From Bordetella trematum (GTDB lineage Bacteria; Pseudomonadota; Gammaproteobacteria; Burkholderiales; Burkholderiaceae_B), in the NCBI RefSeq assembly GCF_900078335.1, contig NZ_FKBR01000012.1, positions 141,608 through 205,607 on the forward strand: 64,000 nt of DNA. The letters are read 5' to 3'. Below are positions 17,803 to 27,933 of this stretch, piece after piece (position 1 is the first letter of the stretch; each line of letters starts with the position of its first letter). Both the position numbers and the translations under genes were made by a program. The notes below the pieces were generated by a model. It did not search any database. It saw nothing but the letters and a program-made list of their open reading frames with translations, and was not told the origin of the DNA.

Positions 17803-20130
17803 TCAGGCACGCTCCACGCTAAGTTGACCATAGGCACCGCCGAGCACGGCGGTTTCGGCGAAGGCGGCGGCCACGCGCACGGCGTTGTCAGCCACGGCCT
17901 CGTCCTGCGCCACTTCCATGTCGACCGAACCCTGGCCGGACGACACACGCACCGTCTGGCCCGCGGCCAGGCCCAGCGCAGCCAGCGTGCGGCTGTTCAG
18001 GCGCGCCATCGGCGCGCGCGAGGCGACATGCGCCTGCAACGCTTCGGCACGGCGCACGATGGCGTCGCTGCGGTAGATCGGCACATCGGCCACACGCTCC
18101 AGCGCGCCGGCCGGACGGCCCAGCGCCGGGGCGGCGGTGATCTCGTTGGACAGGCGGCCTTCGACGCCACCGGCCAGCGCGGCATCGCGCACGGCTTCGG
18201 AAGTGTCGTCGTCAAAGCCGGCCAGATGCAGGACGTTGCCCAGCACACGCAGCACCTTCCAGGCCGGACGGCTCTGGCCAACCGGCGCCACCGTGCCCTT
18301 GAAGCTCTGCACGTTGCCCGCAGCGTTGACGAAGGTACCGGAGGTTTCCGTGAACGGCGCCACCGGCAGCATCACATCGGCCCAATCCTGAGCCGACGAA
18401 CGATAGGAAGTCAGCGCCACGGCGAACTGGGCGCCACGCAGCGCTGCCAGGGCCTGCGGGCCATTGTCGGCATCCAGGGCCGGCTCGGCGTGCAGCACCA
18501 CATAGGCCTTGAGCGGTTCAGCCAGCATCTGGGCGGCGGTCTTGCCACCACGACCCGGCACGGCGCCGGCCAGATAGCCGCCCACCGTGTTGCCACCGGC
18601 GGTCAGGAAGCCCAGGCGGCCGCCGGCCAGATTGGCCACGGCCTGGGCATTGGCTGCCAGCACCGAAGCATCCGGGGCGTTGACGGCCAGGTTGCCCAGC
18701 AGCACGGCGACCTTCTCGCCGCTGGCCAGGCTGGCCGCGATGCTCTGGGCGGCAGCGCCCGGCGTCACCGAAGCCAGTTCGGCCGGCACGGCGAGCTGCT
18801 TGATCGCAGCCAGGGCCACGGCCACCTCGGCCAGGCCACGGGCCAGTTGCGAAGGAGCCAGCGTCAGGCGGGCGGTGATCGGCATCAGGTGATCGTCGGC
18901 CGCCGAATCCAGCATCAGCACCTGGGTGCCGCGCTTGGCGGCCTGGCGCAGACGCTGCGCCATCAGGGGATGATCCTTGCGCAGGAAGGAGCCGACCACC
19001 AGCACGCGATCGAGCTGATCCAGCTCGGCCACCGGCATGCCCAGCCAGGGCGTGCCGGCCAGCGCCGCGTCAAAACCGGCGTCGGTCTGGCGCAGACGGA
19101 AGTCGATGTTCTCCGAGCCCAGGGCGCGCATCAGGCGGCCCAGCAGCGCATACTCTTCGGTGGTGGCGTATTCGGTGGCCAGGGCGCCGATTTCGCCGGC
19201 GCCGGCGCTCTCGCGCACTCGCGACAGGCCCTGCGCCACGGCTTGCAGCGCATCGGCCCAGGAGGCCTCCTGCCAGTTGCCGTTGGCGTCCTTGATCATC
19301 GGCGCGGCCAGACGGTCTTCGCTGTTGAGGCCTTCGTAGGAGAAGCGGTCGCGATCGCTGATCCAGCATTCGTTGACGGCTTCGTTCTCGAACGGCACCA
19401 CGCGCATGACACGGTCGCCCTTGACCTGGATGACCAGGTTGGCGCCCAGGCTGTCATGCGGGCTGACCGAGCGGCGACGCGCCAGCTCCCAGGTGCGGGC
19501 GCTGTAGCGGAACGGCTTGGAGGTCAGCGCGCCGACCGGACAGATGTCGATCATGTTGCCCGAGAGTTCGGACTCGATCGCGCGGCCCACGAAGGACGTG
19601 ATCTCGGAATGCTCGCCACGATTGAGCATGCCCAGCTCCATCATGCCGCCGATTTCCTGGCCGAAGCGCACGCAGCGCGTGCAGTGGATGCAGCGGGACA
19701 TTTCTTCGGCCGAAACCAGCGGGCCGAGATCCTTGTGAAACACCACGCGCTTTTCTTCGTGATAGCGCGAAGACGAGCCGCCATAACCCACGGCCAGGTC
19801 CTGCAACTGACACTCACCGCCCTGATCGCAGATCGGGCAATCCAGCGGGTGATTGATCAGGAGGAATTCCATGACCGACTTCTGAGCGGCCTTGGCCTTC
19901 TCGGAGCAGGTATGCACCACCATGCCGTTGGTCACGGGGGTGGCGCAGGCGGGCAGCGCCTTGGGCGCCTTTTCCACTTCAACCAGGCACATGCGGCAGT
20001 TGGCCGCGATGGACAGTTTCTTGTGGTAGCAGAAATGCGGCACGTACAGCCCGATTTTCTGGGCTGCATGCATCACCATGCTGCCCTCGGGCACTTCGAC
20101 CTTATTGCCGTCGACGGTTAGTTCAACCAT
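17803..20130 (-). CDS. nuoG: NADH-quinone oxidoreductase subunit G
   Basis: This large hydrophilic-arm subunit of complex I has 775 residues and several iron-sulfur clusters. The [2Fe-2S] ligands are C34, C45, C48 and C62. The His-ligated cluster uses H94, C98, C101 and C107. Further cysteine clusters occur in [13 protein letters not shown] and IDICPVGAL. The C-terminal two thirds is the molybdopterin oxidoreductase-like domain, which has no cofactor role in complex I. Confidence 0.96.
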   Translation of the reverse strand: MVELTVDGNKVEVPEGSMVMHAAQKIGLYVPHFCYHKKLSIAANCRMCLVEVEKAPKALPACATPVTNGMVVHTCSEKAKAAQKSVMEFLLINHPLDCPICDQGGECQLQDLAVGYGGSSSRYHEEKRVVFHKDLGPLVSAEEMSRCIHCTRCVRFGQEIGGMMELGMLNRGEHSEITSFVGRAIESELSGNMIDICPVGALTSKPFRYSARTWELARRRSVSPHDSLGANLVIQVKGDRVMRVVPFENEAVNECWISDRDRFSYEGLNSEDRLAAPMIKDANGNWQEASWADALQAVAQGLSRVRESAGAGEIGALATEYATTEEYALLGRLMRALGSENIDFRLRQTDAGFDAALAGTPWLGMPVAELDQLDRVLVVGSFLRKDHPLMAQRLRQAAKRGTQVLMLDSAADDHLMPITARLTLAPSQLARGLAEVAVALAAIKQLAVPAELASVTPGAAAQSIAASLASGEKVAVLLGNLAVNAPDASVLAANAQAVANLAGGRLGFLTAGGNTVGGYLAGAVPGRGGKTAAQMLAEPLKAYVVLHAEPALDADNGPQALAALRGAQFAVALTSYRSSAQDWADVMLPVAPFTETSGTFVNAAGNVQSFKGTVAPVGQSRPAWKVLRVLGNVLHLAGFDDDTSEAVRDAALAGGVEGRLSNEITAAPALGRPAGALERVADVPIYRSDAIVRRAEALQAHVASRAPMARLNSRTLAALGLAAGQTVRVSSGQGSVDMEVAQDEAVADNAVRVAAAFAETAVLGGAYGQLSVERA

Positions 20131-20145
20131 TGCTGTTCCTGAGAC

Positions 20146-21513
20146 CTACAGATATTGCGGGACCACACAAGACTTGTGCTCGATGTGGTGCGCGAATTCG
20201 TCGCGAAAATGCTTGATGAAGCTGCGCACCGGCATGGCGGCAGCGTCACCGAGCGCGCAGATGGTGCGGCCCATGATGTTGCCGGCCACGGTGTCGAGCA
20301 TGTCGAGATCTTCCGGACGACCCTGGCCGTTCTCGATGCGATGCACCATGCGGTAGAGCCAGCCGGTGCCTTCACGGCACGGCGTGCACTGGCCGCAGCT
20401 TTCTTCGAAATAGAAGTAAGACAGGCGCAGCAGCGACTTCACCATGCAGCGCGTCTCGTCCATGACGATGACCGCGCCCGAACCCAGCATCGAGCCGGCC
20501 TTGGCGATGGAGTCATAGTCCATCGTGCATTCCATCATGAGATCTGCGGGCAGCACCGGAGCGCTGGAACCGCCGGGAATTACGGCCTTGAGCTTCTTGC
20601 CGTCGCGCATGCCGCCAGCCAGCTCCAGGAGCGTGGCAAAGGGCGTGCCCATCGGGATCTCGTAGTTGCCCGGACGCTCGACGTCGCCCGTGATGGAGAA
20701 GATCTTGGTGCCGCCGTTGTTGGGCTTGCCCACTTCAAGGTAGGCCTGGCCGCCGTTGCGGATGATCCAGGGCACCGCGGCGAACGTCTCGGTGTTGTTG
20801 ATCGTGGTCGGCTTGCCATACAGGCCGAAGCTGGCCGGGAACGGCGGCTTGAAGCGCGGCTGGCCCTTCTTGCCTTCGAGGGACTCCAGCAGCGCGGTTT
20901 CTTCGCCGCAGATGTAGGCGCCGTAGCCGTGGAAGGCGTGCAGCTGGAAGCTGAAGTCCGAGCCGAACAGCTTGTCGCCCAGGAATCCGGCCGCACGAGC
21001 CTCTTCCAGGGCTTCCTCGAAGCGCTGATACACCTCGAAGATTTCACCGTGGATATAGTTGTAGCCGACGCTGATGCCCATGGCGTAGGCCGCGATGGCC
21101 ATGCCTTCGATCACCACGTGCGGGTTGAAACGCAGGATGTCGCGGTCCTTGAACGTGCCCGGCTCGCCCTCGTCGGAGTTGCACACCAGGTATTTCTGAC
21201 CCGGGAAGGCGCGCGGCATGAAGCTCCACTTCAGGCCGGTCGGGAAACCCGCACCGCCACGGCCGCGCAGGCCCGAAGCCTTGACCTCGGCGATCACGTC
21301 TTCCGGCTTCATGCCGGTGGTGAGGATCTTGCGCAGGGCTTCGTAGCCGCCGCGCTTGACGTAGTCGGCCAGGCGCCAGTTCTCGCCGTTCACGCCATCG
21401 AGAATCTGCGGCTGGATGTGGCGACCGTGGAAAATCATCGAGCGCGACAGATCGTCGCCCGGATTGACGGTCAGGCCGGTGCCCAGCTTTTCGAACAGTT
21501 CGGCCATGCTCAT
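20146..21513 (-). CDS. nuoF: NADH-quinone oxidoreductase subunit F
   Basis: NuoF binds NADH and FMN and holds the N3 [4Fe-4S] cluster, making it the electron entry point of complex I. The protein has 455 residues from ATG 21513, which overlaps the nuoE stop by four bases. The FMN/NADH loop [10 protein letters not shown] and the cluster motif [11 protein letters not shown] are intact. An upstream extension of the frame to 21582 lies within nuoE. Confidence 0.96.
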   Translation of the reverse strand: MSMAELFEKLGTGLTVNPGDDLSRSMIFHGRHIQPQILDGVNGENWRLADYVKRGGYEALRKILTTGMKPEDVIAEVKASGLRGRGGAGFPTGLKWSFMPRAFPGQKYLVCNSDEGEPGTFKDRDILRFNPHVVIEGMAIAAYAMGISVGYNYIHGEIFEVYQRFEEALEEARAAGFLGDKLFGSDFSFQLHAFHGYGAYICGEETALLESLEGKKGQPRFKPPFPASFGLYGKPTTINNTETFAAVPWIIRNGGQAYLEVGKPNNGGTKIFSITGDVERPGNYEIPMGTPFATLLELAGGMRDGKKLKAVIPGGSSAPVLPADLMMECTMDYDSIAKAGSMLGSGAVIVMDETRCMVKSLLRLSYFYFEESCGQCTPCREGTGWLYRMVHRIENGQGRPEDLDMLDTVAGNIMGRTICALGDAAAMPVRSFIKHFRDEFAHHIEHKSCVVPQYL

Positions 21514-22004
21514 GCCGGCTCTCCTTGCGACTTCAGGCCGTCGACCAGAGCGTCCAGCTTCTGCTCCGACATGCGCACGCACATATGCTTGTTGTTGACG
21601 ATCAGCACGGGCGAATCACCGCAAGCGCCCATGCACTCACCTTCGATGAGGGTGAATTTGCCGTCGGCAGTGGTTTCACGGAAGTCCACCCCCAGCTTGC
21701 GCTTGAGGTAATCGGCCGCACTCACGCCGTTGCGCAGGGCACAGGGCAGGTTGGTGCAGACAGCGATCTTGTGGGTGCCGACGGGCTTGACGTCGAACAT
21801 GTTGTAGAACGTGGCGACTTCCTGAACCGCGATGGGCGGCACGCCGATATAGTTGGCCACATCTTCGATGATTTCGGCAGGCAACCAGCCCTTCTCTTCT
21901 TGCGCGATGGCAAGCGAAGCCATGATGGCCGACTGCCTCTGGTCGCCCGGGAACTTCGCAAGTTCGCGGTCGATCTTCTCGTAGGCCTGTGCGGAAAGCA
22001 GCAT
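21510..22004 (-). CDS. nuoE: NADH-quinone oxidoreductase subunit E
   Basis: This thioredoxin-fold subunit of the NADH-oxidising module carries the N1a [2Fe-2S] cluster. The protein has 164 residues. The four cysteine ligands are in CTNLPC and [11 protein letters not shown]. It is coupled to nuoF by an ATGA overlap. Confidence 0.96.
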   Translation of the reverse strand: MLLSAQAYEKIDRELAKFPGDQRQSAIMASLAIAQEEKGWLPAEIIEDVANYIGVPPIAVQEVATFYNMFDVKPVGTHKIAVCTNLPCALRNGVSAADYLKRKLGVDFRETTADGKFTLIEGECMGACGDSPVLIVNNKHMCVRMSEQKLDALVDGLKSQGEPA

Positions 22005-22045
22005 AGTTTGAATCCGGAATTATGCGGGCGCTCTAGACTGATGAA

Positions 22046-23302
22046 TCAGCGGTCGATTTCGCCAAAAACGATGTCCTGGGTACCGATGATGGTGACGGCG
22101 TCGGCAATCATGTGGCCACGCGCCATTTCATCGAGCGACTGCAGGTGGGCAAAACCGGGCGCCCGAATCTTCAGGCGGTAAGGTTTGTTCGCGCCATCGG
22201 ACACCATGTAGATGCCGAACTCGCCCTTCGGATGTTCCACCGCGGCATAAGCTTCACCGGGCGGCACATGGAAACCCTCGGAGAAGAGCTTGAAGTGGTG
22301 GATCAGCTCTTCCATGTTGCTCTTCATGGCCGTGCGCTTGGGCGGCGCCACCTTGTGGTTCTCGACCATGACCGGGCCCGGGTTGTTGCGCAGCCACTCG
22401 ACGCACTGGCGGATGATGCGGTTGCTTTCGCGCAACTCGGCCACACGCACCAGATAGCGGTCATAGCAGTCGCCATTGACCCCGACCGGGATATCGAAAT
22501 CGACCAGGTCGTAGACTTCGTAGGGCTGCGTCTTGCGCATGTCCCAGGCCACGCCCGAGCCACGCAGCATCGGGCCGGTAAAGCCCAGCGCCTTGGCGCG
22601 ATCAGGGTCGACCACGCCGATGCCCACCAGACGCTGCTTCCAGATCCGGTTGTCGGTCAGGAGCGTTTCGTACTCGTCGACACAGTGCGGGAAACGGTTG
22701 GTGAAGTCTTCGATGAAGTCCAGCAACGAGCCCGAACGCGCGTCGTTCATGGCGCGCAGTTCACGCTCGCTGCGATATTTGCTGCTCTCGCCGTACATCG
22801 GCATGGTGTCCGGCAGATCGCGGTACACCCCGCCCGGGCGGTAGTAGGCCGCGTGCATGCGCGCACCCGAGACCGCCTCGTAGCAGTCCATCAGGTCTTC
22901 GCGTTCGCGGAAGGCATACAGGAACACCGCCATCGCGCCCACGTCCAGCGCGTGCGAGCCCAGCGACATCAGGTGGTTCAGGATGCGGGTGATCTCATCG
23001 AACATCACGCGGATGTACTGCGCGCGCAACGGCGCCTCGATGCCCAGCATCTTCTCGACGGCCAGCACATAGGCGTGCTCGTTGCACATCATCGAGACGT
23101 AGTCCAGGCGGTCCATGTAGGGCAGCGCCTGGAGGTAGGTGCGGTGCTCGGCCAGTTTCTCGGTGGCACGGTGCAGCAGGCCGATGTGCGGGTCGGCGCG
23201 CTGGATGACTTCGCCATCGAGCTCGAGCACCAGACGCAGCACGCCGTGCGCGGCCGGGTGCTGCGGGCCGAAGTTAAGCGTGTAGTTCTTGATTTCTGCC
23301 AT
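22046..23302 (-). CDS. nuoD: NADH-quinone oxidoreductase subunit D
   Basis: This 49-kDa-type subunit forms the quinone-binding pocket together with NuoB. The protein has 418 residues. The N-terminal [15 protein letters not shown] motif holds the quinone-site histidine, and the family C terminus DIVFGEIDR is present. It starts two bases after nuoC. Confidence 0.96.
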   Translation of the reverse strand: MAEIKNYTLNFGPQHPAAHGVLRLVLELDGEVIQRADPHIGLLHRATEKLAEHRTYLQALPYMDRLDYVSMMCNEHAYVLAVEKMLGIEAPLRAQYIRVMFDEITRILNHLMSLGSHALDVGAMAVFLYAFREREDLMDCYEAVSGARMHAAYYRPGGVYRDLPDTMPMYGESSKYRSERELRAMNDARSGSLLDFIEDFTNRFPHCVDEYETLLTDNRIWKQRLVGIGVVDPDRAKALGFTGPMLRGSGVAWDMRKTQPYEVYDLVDFDIPVGVNGDCYDRYLVRVAELRESNRIIRQCVEWLRNNPGPVMVENHKVAPPKRTAMKSNMEELIHHFKLFSEGFHVPPGEAYAAVEHPKGEFGIYMVSDGANKPYRLKIRAPGFAHLQSLDEMARGHMIADAVTIIGTQDIVFGEIDR

Positions 23303-23304
23303 GA

Positions 23305-23925
23305 TTAACGCCCCATGCCGTAAGAGTCTTCACGCACGATGCGCGGAGTGATCTCGCGCGGGTCGATGGTGACCGGCTGGTAAATGACGCGCTTTTGCTC
23401 GGGGTCGTAGCGCATTTCGACGTGGCCCGAGATCGGGAAATCCTTGCGGAACGGATGGCCGATGAAGCCGTAATCGGTCAGGATGCGGCGCAGGTCCGGG
23501 TGACCCTCGAACACGATGCCGAACAAGTCGAAGGCTTCGCGCTCGAACCAGTTGACGGCCGGCCAGCAATCCATCAGAGAGGCCACGATGGGGAACTCTT
23601 CGTCCTGCGGACGGGTGCGCACGCGCAGGCGCCAGTTGTGTTCGACCGACAGCAGGTGGATCACGACGGCGAAGCGCCCGCGGGCCGCTTCGTTGGGCTC
23701 TTGCGACGGCTCTTCCGCGCCAGCGCCCCACGTCAGGTAATCCACGCCACAGAGGTCGATACAGATTTCAAACCGCAGACCCGCGTCGGTACGCAGCTTG
23801 TTGCACACCGTCAGCCATTGCTCGACGGGCACTTCGAGCGTCAACTCGCCGAACGCTTCGGTCAGGTCAATATCCTGGCCGAGGGTGGCCTGCAGGTTGC
23901 TTTTCAGGGTTTCGAGCCTGGTCAT
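23305..23925 (-). CDS. nuoC: NADH-quinone oxidoreductase subunit C
   Basis: This 30-kDa-type subunit of the hydrophilic arm has 206 residues from ATG 23925. An ATG directly before it, and an open frame to 23979, are also possible. The family signature ERECFDLFG-like stretch appears here as [20 protein letters not shown]. Separate nuoC and nuoD genes, not a fusion, are the rule in this group. Confidence 0.95.
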   Translation of the reverse strand: MTRLETLKSNLQATLGQDIDLTEAFGELTLEVPVEQWLTVCNKLRTDAGLRFEICIDLCGVDYLTWGAGAEEPSQEPNEAARGRFAVVIHLLSVEHNWRLRVRTRPQDEEFPIVASLMDCWPAVNWFEREAFDLFGIVFEGHPDLRRILTDYGFIGHPFRKDFPISGHVEMRYDPEQKRVIYQPVTIDPREITPRIVREDSYGMGR

Positions 23926-23998
23926 CATCTTGTACGCATAGGTAAACCGGGTATCGCTAGGCGGTCCTGGACTGCGCAACGCGCCGCCCAGGCCTGGC

Positions 23999-24475
23999 TT
24001 AGCGCGCGATCGTGTTGGTCAGGCGGATCTTGTTCTGCATTTGCAGCAGACCATAGACCAGCGCCTCGGCCGTGGGCGGGCACCCGGGGACATAGACGTC
24101 AACCGGCACAACACGGTCACAGCCACGCACTACCGAGTAGGAGTAGTGGTAGTAGCCGCCACCGTTGGCACAGGAGCCCATGGAAACAACCCAGCGCGGT
24201 TCCGGCATCTGGTCGTAGACTTTACGCAACGCCGGTGCCATCTTGTTGCACAGCGTGCCTGCCACGATCATCAGGTCGGATTGCCGCGGGCTGGGGCGGA
24301 AAATGATCCCAAACTGGTCCAGGTCATAACGGGCCGCGCCCGCATGCATCATCTCCACCGCACAACAGGCCAGACCAAAAGTCATCGGCCACATCGAACC
24401 GGTCTTAGCCCAGTTGATGAATTTATCGGCGCTGGTAGTGATAAAACCTTGCTTGAGAATGCCGTCAATAGCCAT
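23999..24475 (-). CDS. nuoB: NADH-quinone oxidoreductase subunit B
   Basis: NuoB carries the terminal [4Fe-4S] cluster N2, next to the quinone site. The protein has 158 residues. The tandem cysteines are in ACCAVEMM, and further ligands are in [14 protein letters not shown] and [11 protein letters not shown]. It follows nuoA after 30 bases. Confidence 0.97.
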   Translation of the reverse strand: MAIDGILKQGFITTSADKFINWAKTGSMWPMTFGLACCAVEMMHAGAARYDLDQFGIIFRPSPRQSDLMIVAGTLCNKMAPALRKVYDQMPEPRWVVSMGSCANGGGYYHYSYSVVRGCDRVVPVDVYVPGCPPTAEALVYGLLQMQNKIRLTNTIAR

Positions 24476-24505
24476 ATTCGTCTCTGCTAATGTCCCGGGA
24501 GTGGA

Positions 24506-24865
24506 TCACTCCCAGTCCAGCGCGCCCTTCTTCCATTCGTAGATGAAACCGATCGTCAGGATGGCCAGGAAGGTCATGACCGTCCAGAAGCCGACCAGGC
24601 CCACCGTTCCCTGAGCAATCGCCCACGGGAACAAAAAGGCGATCTCCAGATCAAACAGGATGAAAAGGATGGCGACCAGGTAGTAGCGCACATCGAATTT
24701 CATGCGGGCGTCTTCAAAGGCCTCGAAACCGCACTCGTAGGGAGAGAGTTTCTCGGCGTAAGGACGCCGCGGACCCAAAAGGGAGCCTGCCGTGAGCAGC
24801 GCGAAGCCAATGACCGTGGCCACCGCGATAAACAGCAGAACGGGAAAATACTGTTGCAGGTTCAT
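24506..24865 (-). CDS. nuoA: NADH-quinone oxidoreductase subunit A
   Basis: This is the first gene of the complex I operon, encoding a 119-residue membrane subunit with three helices. The conserved loop [21 protein letters not shown] is present. The ribosome site is weak. A probable promoter with an inverted repeat lies just upstream. Confidence 0.96.
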   Translation of the reverse strand: MNLQQYFPVLLFIAVATVIGFALLTAGSLLGPRRPYAEKLSPYECGFEAFEDARMKFDVRYYLVAILFILFDLEIAFLFPWAIAQGTVGLVGFWTVMTFLAILTIGFIYEWKKGALDWE

Positions 24866-24898
24866 TCAGAGGCGTCCATCAAATGCGCAAACCTTCAG

Positions 24899-24926
24899 AT
24901 TGTAGCATTTACCCGGTTAAAACCGG
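24899..24926 (-). promoter_or_regulatory. Probable nuo operon promoter with an inverted repeat at -35
   Basis: On the minus strand a near-consensus -10 box TACAAT occupies 24904-24899, about 34 bases before the nuoA ATG. A perfect inverted repeat CCGGTT-AA-AACCGG (24913-24926) covers the -35 position, and no good -35 hexamer is visible. The layout suggests control by a DNA-binding protein that either replaces -35 contacts or blocks the polymerase. Confidence 0.5.
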
Positions 24927-24963
24927 CTGAACTCAAAGCCGAAATAGAGCATTCCAGCCAAAC

Positions 24964-24989
24964 AAAAAGCCACCCGAGGGTGGCTTTTT
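24964..24989 (-). terminator. Intrinsic terminator after the porin gene
   Basis: A 12-base perfect stem, AAAAAGCCACCC with GGGTGGCTTTTT, has a tiny loop and T runs on both strands. It lies 67 bases after the porin stop codon and before the nuo promoter, so it keeps porin transcription out of the nuo operon. Confidence 0.9.
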
Positions 24990-25056
24990 TGCCAGGCGGG
25001 GCGAAGGTCCGCCTGGCTATGCCAATAATCGCGCGGGGGCAAGCCCCGCAACGCGA

Positions 25057-26184
25057 TTAGAAGCGGTGACGCAGACCCAGGCCGACCGACGTAGCCTTCA
25101 GGCCGTCTTGGAAGGCGTAGTTCTTGGCGTACGAACCGTAGGCGTACAGGTTGGTACGCTTGGACAGGTCGTAGGTGTAGCCCAGCGAGAAGATGTTGGT
25201 GGTTTCGTCGCCACCGGTCAGCTTCTTGTTGGACGGGTCAACCATCTGCCACCAACCGAACACCTTGTTGGCGCCCATCGGGACGGTGAAACCGACCATG
25301 TACGAGTTAGCCTTGAAGCCGTCGGCGAAGGCGTTGCTCGGGAAGCCCATCGAGTTGCCGTTGTTCAGCAGACCTTCAGCGCCCTTCGGGTTCGAGGTGG
25401 CGAACCAGCCGTCGGTCGTGCGGGCGTAAGCCAGGGCGACCTTCACGACTTCAAAGTCGTACGAACCACCGATCATGTACGAACGCGGGGTGGCGTCGAC
25501 TTGCTTCTGGGCTTGGTTGTTCGAAGCCTTCAGCTGGTCGTACGACAGGGCCACTTGCAGCGGGCCGTTGGCGTAACGGGCACCGGCGGTGATGGCGCGG
25601 ACGTTGTCAGCGGTACGGAAACCAACGCGATCGGCACCCTTGGTGTCGTCGGTGCTGAACGAGTAGCCGGCACCAACCTGGAAGCCTTCAAACGACGGGG
25701 TTTGGTACATGATCATGTTGTCGTAGCGTTGCGTGTTCGCAGCGCTCATGCCAGTACCGATGTTGGCGACGTTGAAGCCGGCGCCAAACGGGTCGATCGA
25801 GCCGAAGTACTTCGACGCGATGTTGGTTTGACGACCGAAGTCCAGACGGCCCCAGGAATCGCTTTGCAGACCGATGGTGGCTTGGCGGCCGAACAGGCGA
25901 TCGCCTTGACCCGACTTACCGTTGCCCGAATCGAAGCCCGATTCCAGTTGGAAAACGGCTTGCAGGCCGTCACCCAGATCTTCCGTACCACGCAGGCCCC
26001 AGCGCGAACCGTTCTGCACGCCGTTGATCATGCCGACGCGGCTGCCGTTGTTCTTACCAGCGCCGCTGATCTTGTTGTAACCGATACCCGTATCGATGAT
26101 GCCGTACAGGGTCACCGACGTTTCTGCCTGGGCAACGCCAGCGAAGCCAGCGAGCAGGGCGGCAGCGAGCAGAGTCTTTTTCAT
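25057..26184 (-). CDS. General outer-membrane porin (Gram-negative trimeric type)
   Basis: This 375-residue porin has a classic signal peptide that ends AGVAQA at about residue 20. The mature protein begins ETSVTLYGIIDTG, the first beta strand typical of Burkholderiales porins. The PF-loop region, repeated amphipathic strands and C-terminal phenylalanine (LGLRHRF) fit a 16-strand trimeric barrel. GGAG lies nine bases before the ATG. A porin directly upstream of nuoA is the order I recall from Bordetella pertussis, where it is the major porin. The substrate range cannot be read from sequence. Confidence 0.93.
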   Translation of the reverse strand: MKKTLLAAALLAGFAGVAQAETSVTLYGIIDTGIGYNKISGAGKNNGSRVGMINGVQNGSRWGLRGTEDLGDGLQAVFQLESGFDSGNGKSGQGDRLFGRQATIGLQSDSWGRLDFGRQTNIASKYFGSIDPFGAGFNVANIGTGMSAANTQRYDNMIMYQTPSFEGFQVGAGYSFSTDDTKGADRVGFRTADNVRAITAGARYANGPLQVALSYDQLKASNNQAQKQVDATPRSYMIGGSYDFEVVKVALAYARTTDGWFATSNPKGAEGLLNNGNSMGFPSNAFADGFKANSYMVGFTVPMGANKVFGWWQMVDPSNKKLTGGDETTNIFSLGYTYDLSKRTNLYAYGSYAKNYAFQDGLKATSVGLGLRHRF

Positions 26185-26486
26185 TTAAGAAATCTCCGTA
26201 GATTTGAGTGACAAGAGCAGCAACGCAGCACGACCAGCCTGCCGCCCCCCTAACTCCGCGAAGGGAAGTTGACGCTATTGCATCAAAAATCCCTGGGACT
26301 GGCTACGACGAGGCGCACAAAACGCGGGCTTTGCCGCGCCATTGTTGGCTGGAAGCAACATCTTCTCACCATCTGACCTGCCCCTCCCCGGGCTTACCCT
26401 AGCCCCTTCCCCCGCGCCTTGCCCATCGCTAGCCAAATGCCTGAAGTTCGAATAACAATGTTATTAACGAAAAACGGTGTTCTTCG
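26185..26486. other. 302-base intergenic region between porin and tetR-type gene
   Basis: This spacer separates the divergent porin and TetR genes. It holds the porin ribosome site (GGAG, 26194-26197 on the minus strand) and the inverted repeat at 26451-26465. I could not assign a convincing promoter for either gene, and I see no open frame or RNA gene in it. Confidence 0.6.
26451..26465. promoter_or_regulatory. Inverted repeat, probable TetR-type operator
   Basis: AATAACA-A-TGTTATT is a perfect 7-base inverted repeat with a single central base, ending 21 bases before the regulator's ATG. Its position and AT-rich sequence suit an autorepression site for the TetR-type protein encoded next to it. 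Confidence 0.6.
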
Positions 26487-27089
26487 ATGGAATCAATCAA
26501 TCATGCCGACCGGCTGGCCGACATGCGGCGCCAGCTCATCCTCGATGCCGCCGAGCGCGTGTTCGCCCGCGATGGGCTGCAACAGACGACGGTACGCGCC
26601 ATTGCGCGCGAAGCCGGCTGCACCACGGGCGCGATCTATCCGTGGTTCGAGGGCAAGGAGGCCATCTATGCGGCGCTGCTGCACGCCTCGCTGCAACGGC
26701 TGCTGGCGCACCTGGATGCGGTGCTCAGGCGGGCGCGCCCCGCCCAGGCAGCGCGCGCCGTGATCGAGGGCTTCTTTGCCTATTACGCCGAGCGCCAGAC
26801 CGAGTTCTCGCTGGGGCTGTACCTCTACCGCGGGCTTGAACCCCGCGGGCTGGGCCGCGAGACGGATGAGGCGCTCAATGCGCTGCTGCGCGACTGCGTC
26901 AACCGCCTGGGCGCTGGCCTGCAGGCCAGCAAGGGCTGGGACTCCGCCCGCATCGCGATCGAAGAAATGAATGTGTTCACGTATTTGATGGGCCTGCTGG
27001 TGCTGCACCACACGCGCCGCGTCAAATCCCTCAACCAGCGCGCGCAGACGCTGCTGGACCACTATTGCACGGCTCTGGAGCACTCTTGA
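26487..27089 (+). CDS. TetR/AcrR-family transcriptional regulator
   Basis: This is a 200-residue one-component repressor. The N-terminal helix-turn-helix (about residues 15-60, ILDAAERVFARDGLQQTTV... then AGCTTGAIYPWFEGKEAIYAALL) is a textbook TetR domain. The C-terminal 130 residues form the variable ligand-binding domain. The stop codon overlaps the thioesterase start by one base (TGATG), so the regulator heads a small operon. The ligand may be an acyl-CoA or aromatic compound given the thioesterase neighbour, but that is inference. Confidence 0.9.
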   Translation: MESINHADRLADMRRQLILDAAERVFARDGLQQTTVRAIAREAGCTTGAIYPWFEGKEAIYAALLHASLQRLLAHLDAVLRRARPAQAARAVIEGFFAYYAERQTEFSLGLYLYRGLEPRGLGRETDEALNALLRDCVNRLGAGLQASKGWDSARIAIEEMNVFTYLMGLLVLHHTRRVKSLNQRAQTLLDHYCTALEHS

Positions 27090-27505
27090 TGGACAACGCC
27101 CGTTTCAGCGTCACCGAATTCCGCCAATTGCTGGCCGAGCAGCACCCGTTCTCAGAAATGCTGGGCATAGAGGTCGAGGCGATCGGCCACGGCACGGCGC
27201 GCCTGCGCCTGCCGCCCCGCCCGGGGCACCAGCGCCTGGGCGGCATCGTGGCCGGCCCGATGCTGATGGGCCTGGCCGACGTGGCCATGTATGCCGCCGT
27301 GGTGGGCGCTACCGGCCAGCCGCAGGCTGTGACCGCCAGCCTGACCATCAATTTCCTGCGCAAGACGCCAGCCGGTGCGGTGCTGGCCGAGGCCCGCCTG
27401 CTGAAGGTCGGGCGACTGTCCGCCGGGGAAGTGACATTGACCGGCGAGGCCGGCGGCCCGCCCCTGGCCCACATCGTCAGCACCTGGTCGGTGCCCTCGC
27501 CATGA
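27089..27505 (+). CDS. PaaI-like hotdog-fold thioesterase
   Basis: This 138-residue protein resembles the 4HBT/PaaI group that hydrolyses acyl- or aryl-CoA thioesters. The hotdog pattern is visible: HPFSEMLGIEVEAIGHGTARLRL, a helix region LGGIVAGPMLMGLADVAMYAAV, then the strand AVTASLTINFLRKTPAG. The start at 27089 is chosen because it overlaps the TetR stop codon. The ORF can be read from 27065. The gene also overlaps the next one by four bases. The substrate is not predictable. Confidence 0.82.
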   Translation: MDNARFSVTEFRQLLAEQHPFSEMLGIEVEAIGHGTARLRLPPRPGHQRLGGIVAGPMLMGLADVAMYAAVVGATGQPQAVTASLTINFLRKTPAGAVLAEARLLKVGRLSAGEVTLTGEAGGPPLAHIVSTWSVPSP

Positions 27506-27933
27506 CCCGGGCCGTCAGCATTCTGGGGCTCGGGCCGCAGGGCGCACAGGCCGCCCGGCAATTGCTGCAAGGCCAGCCCGAGCTGGACCTGACCGTCTTC
27601 GATCGGGACGATCAGCGCTGCGAACCGTTTCGGGGCCTGGCCACCCTGGCCGGCAGCGCCGCCGAGGCGTTGCGGGAGTCATCCGTCATCGTGCTGGCGC
27701 TGGAAGACACGCGCGACGTCGATCGCGCCCTGAAACGCTATAGCGATGGCGCCGTGACCCTGGCCGTGCAGGACAAGACCGTGGTGGATCTGTGCCCGCG
27801 GCGTCCGACATGGCGCCTGGCGCTGGCCCAGGCGCTGGCCCAGGCCGGGGCCGTGTACCTGCCCCGCGAAGCGGCCGATCCGCCCGCCCTGCTGCGCCTC
27901 ATCGACGCGGCGCCCAGCGCTCCGTCAGGCTGA
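27502..27933 (+). CDS. Orphan NAD(P)-binding domain, 3-hydroxyisobutyrate dehydrogenase-like (C-terminal domain absent)
   Basis: The 143-residue product has an N-terminal Rossmann motif ILGLGPQGAQAA and resembles the NAD-binding half of 6-phosphogluconate/3-hydroxyisobutyrate dehydrogenases. Those enzymes are about 290 residues long and need a C-terminal helical domain with the catalytic lysine. Nothing like it follows here, so activity as a dehydrogenase is doubtful. The start overlaps the thioesterase stop (ATGA). The last 35 bases overlap the convergent PAP2 gene. It may be a decayed gene or a domain with a regulatory use. Confidence 0.6.
   Translation: MTRAVSILGLGPQGAQAARQLLQGQPELDLTVFDRDDQRCEPFRGLATLAGSAAEALRESSVIVLALEDTRDVDRALKRYSDGAVTLAVQDKTVVDLCPRRPTWRLALAQALAQAGAVYLPREAADPPALLRLIDAAPSAPSG

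Noticed and set aside
17671-20121. 816-codon open frame opposite nuoG
   Set aside because: It is antisense to nuoG, with Gln/His/Arg-rich composition and no domain.
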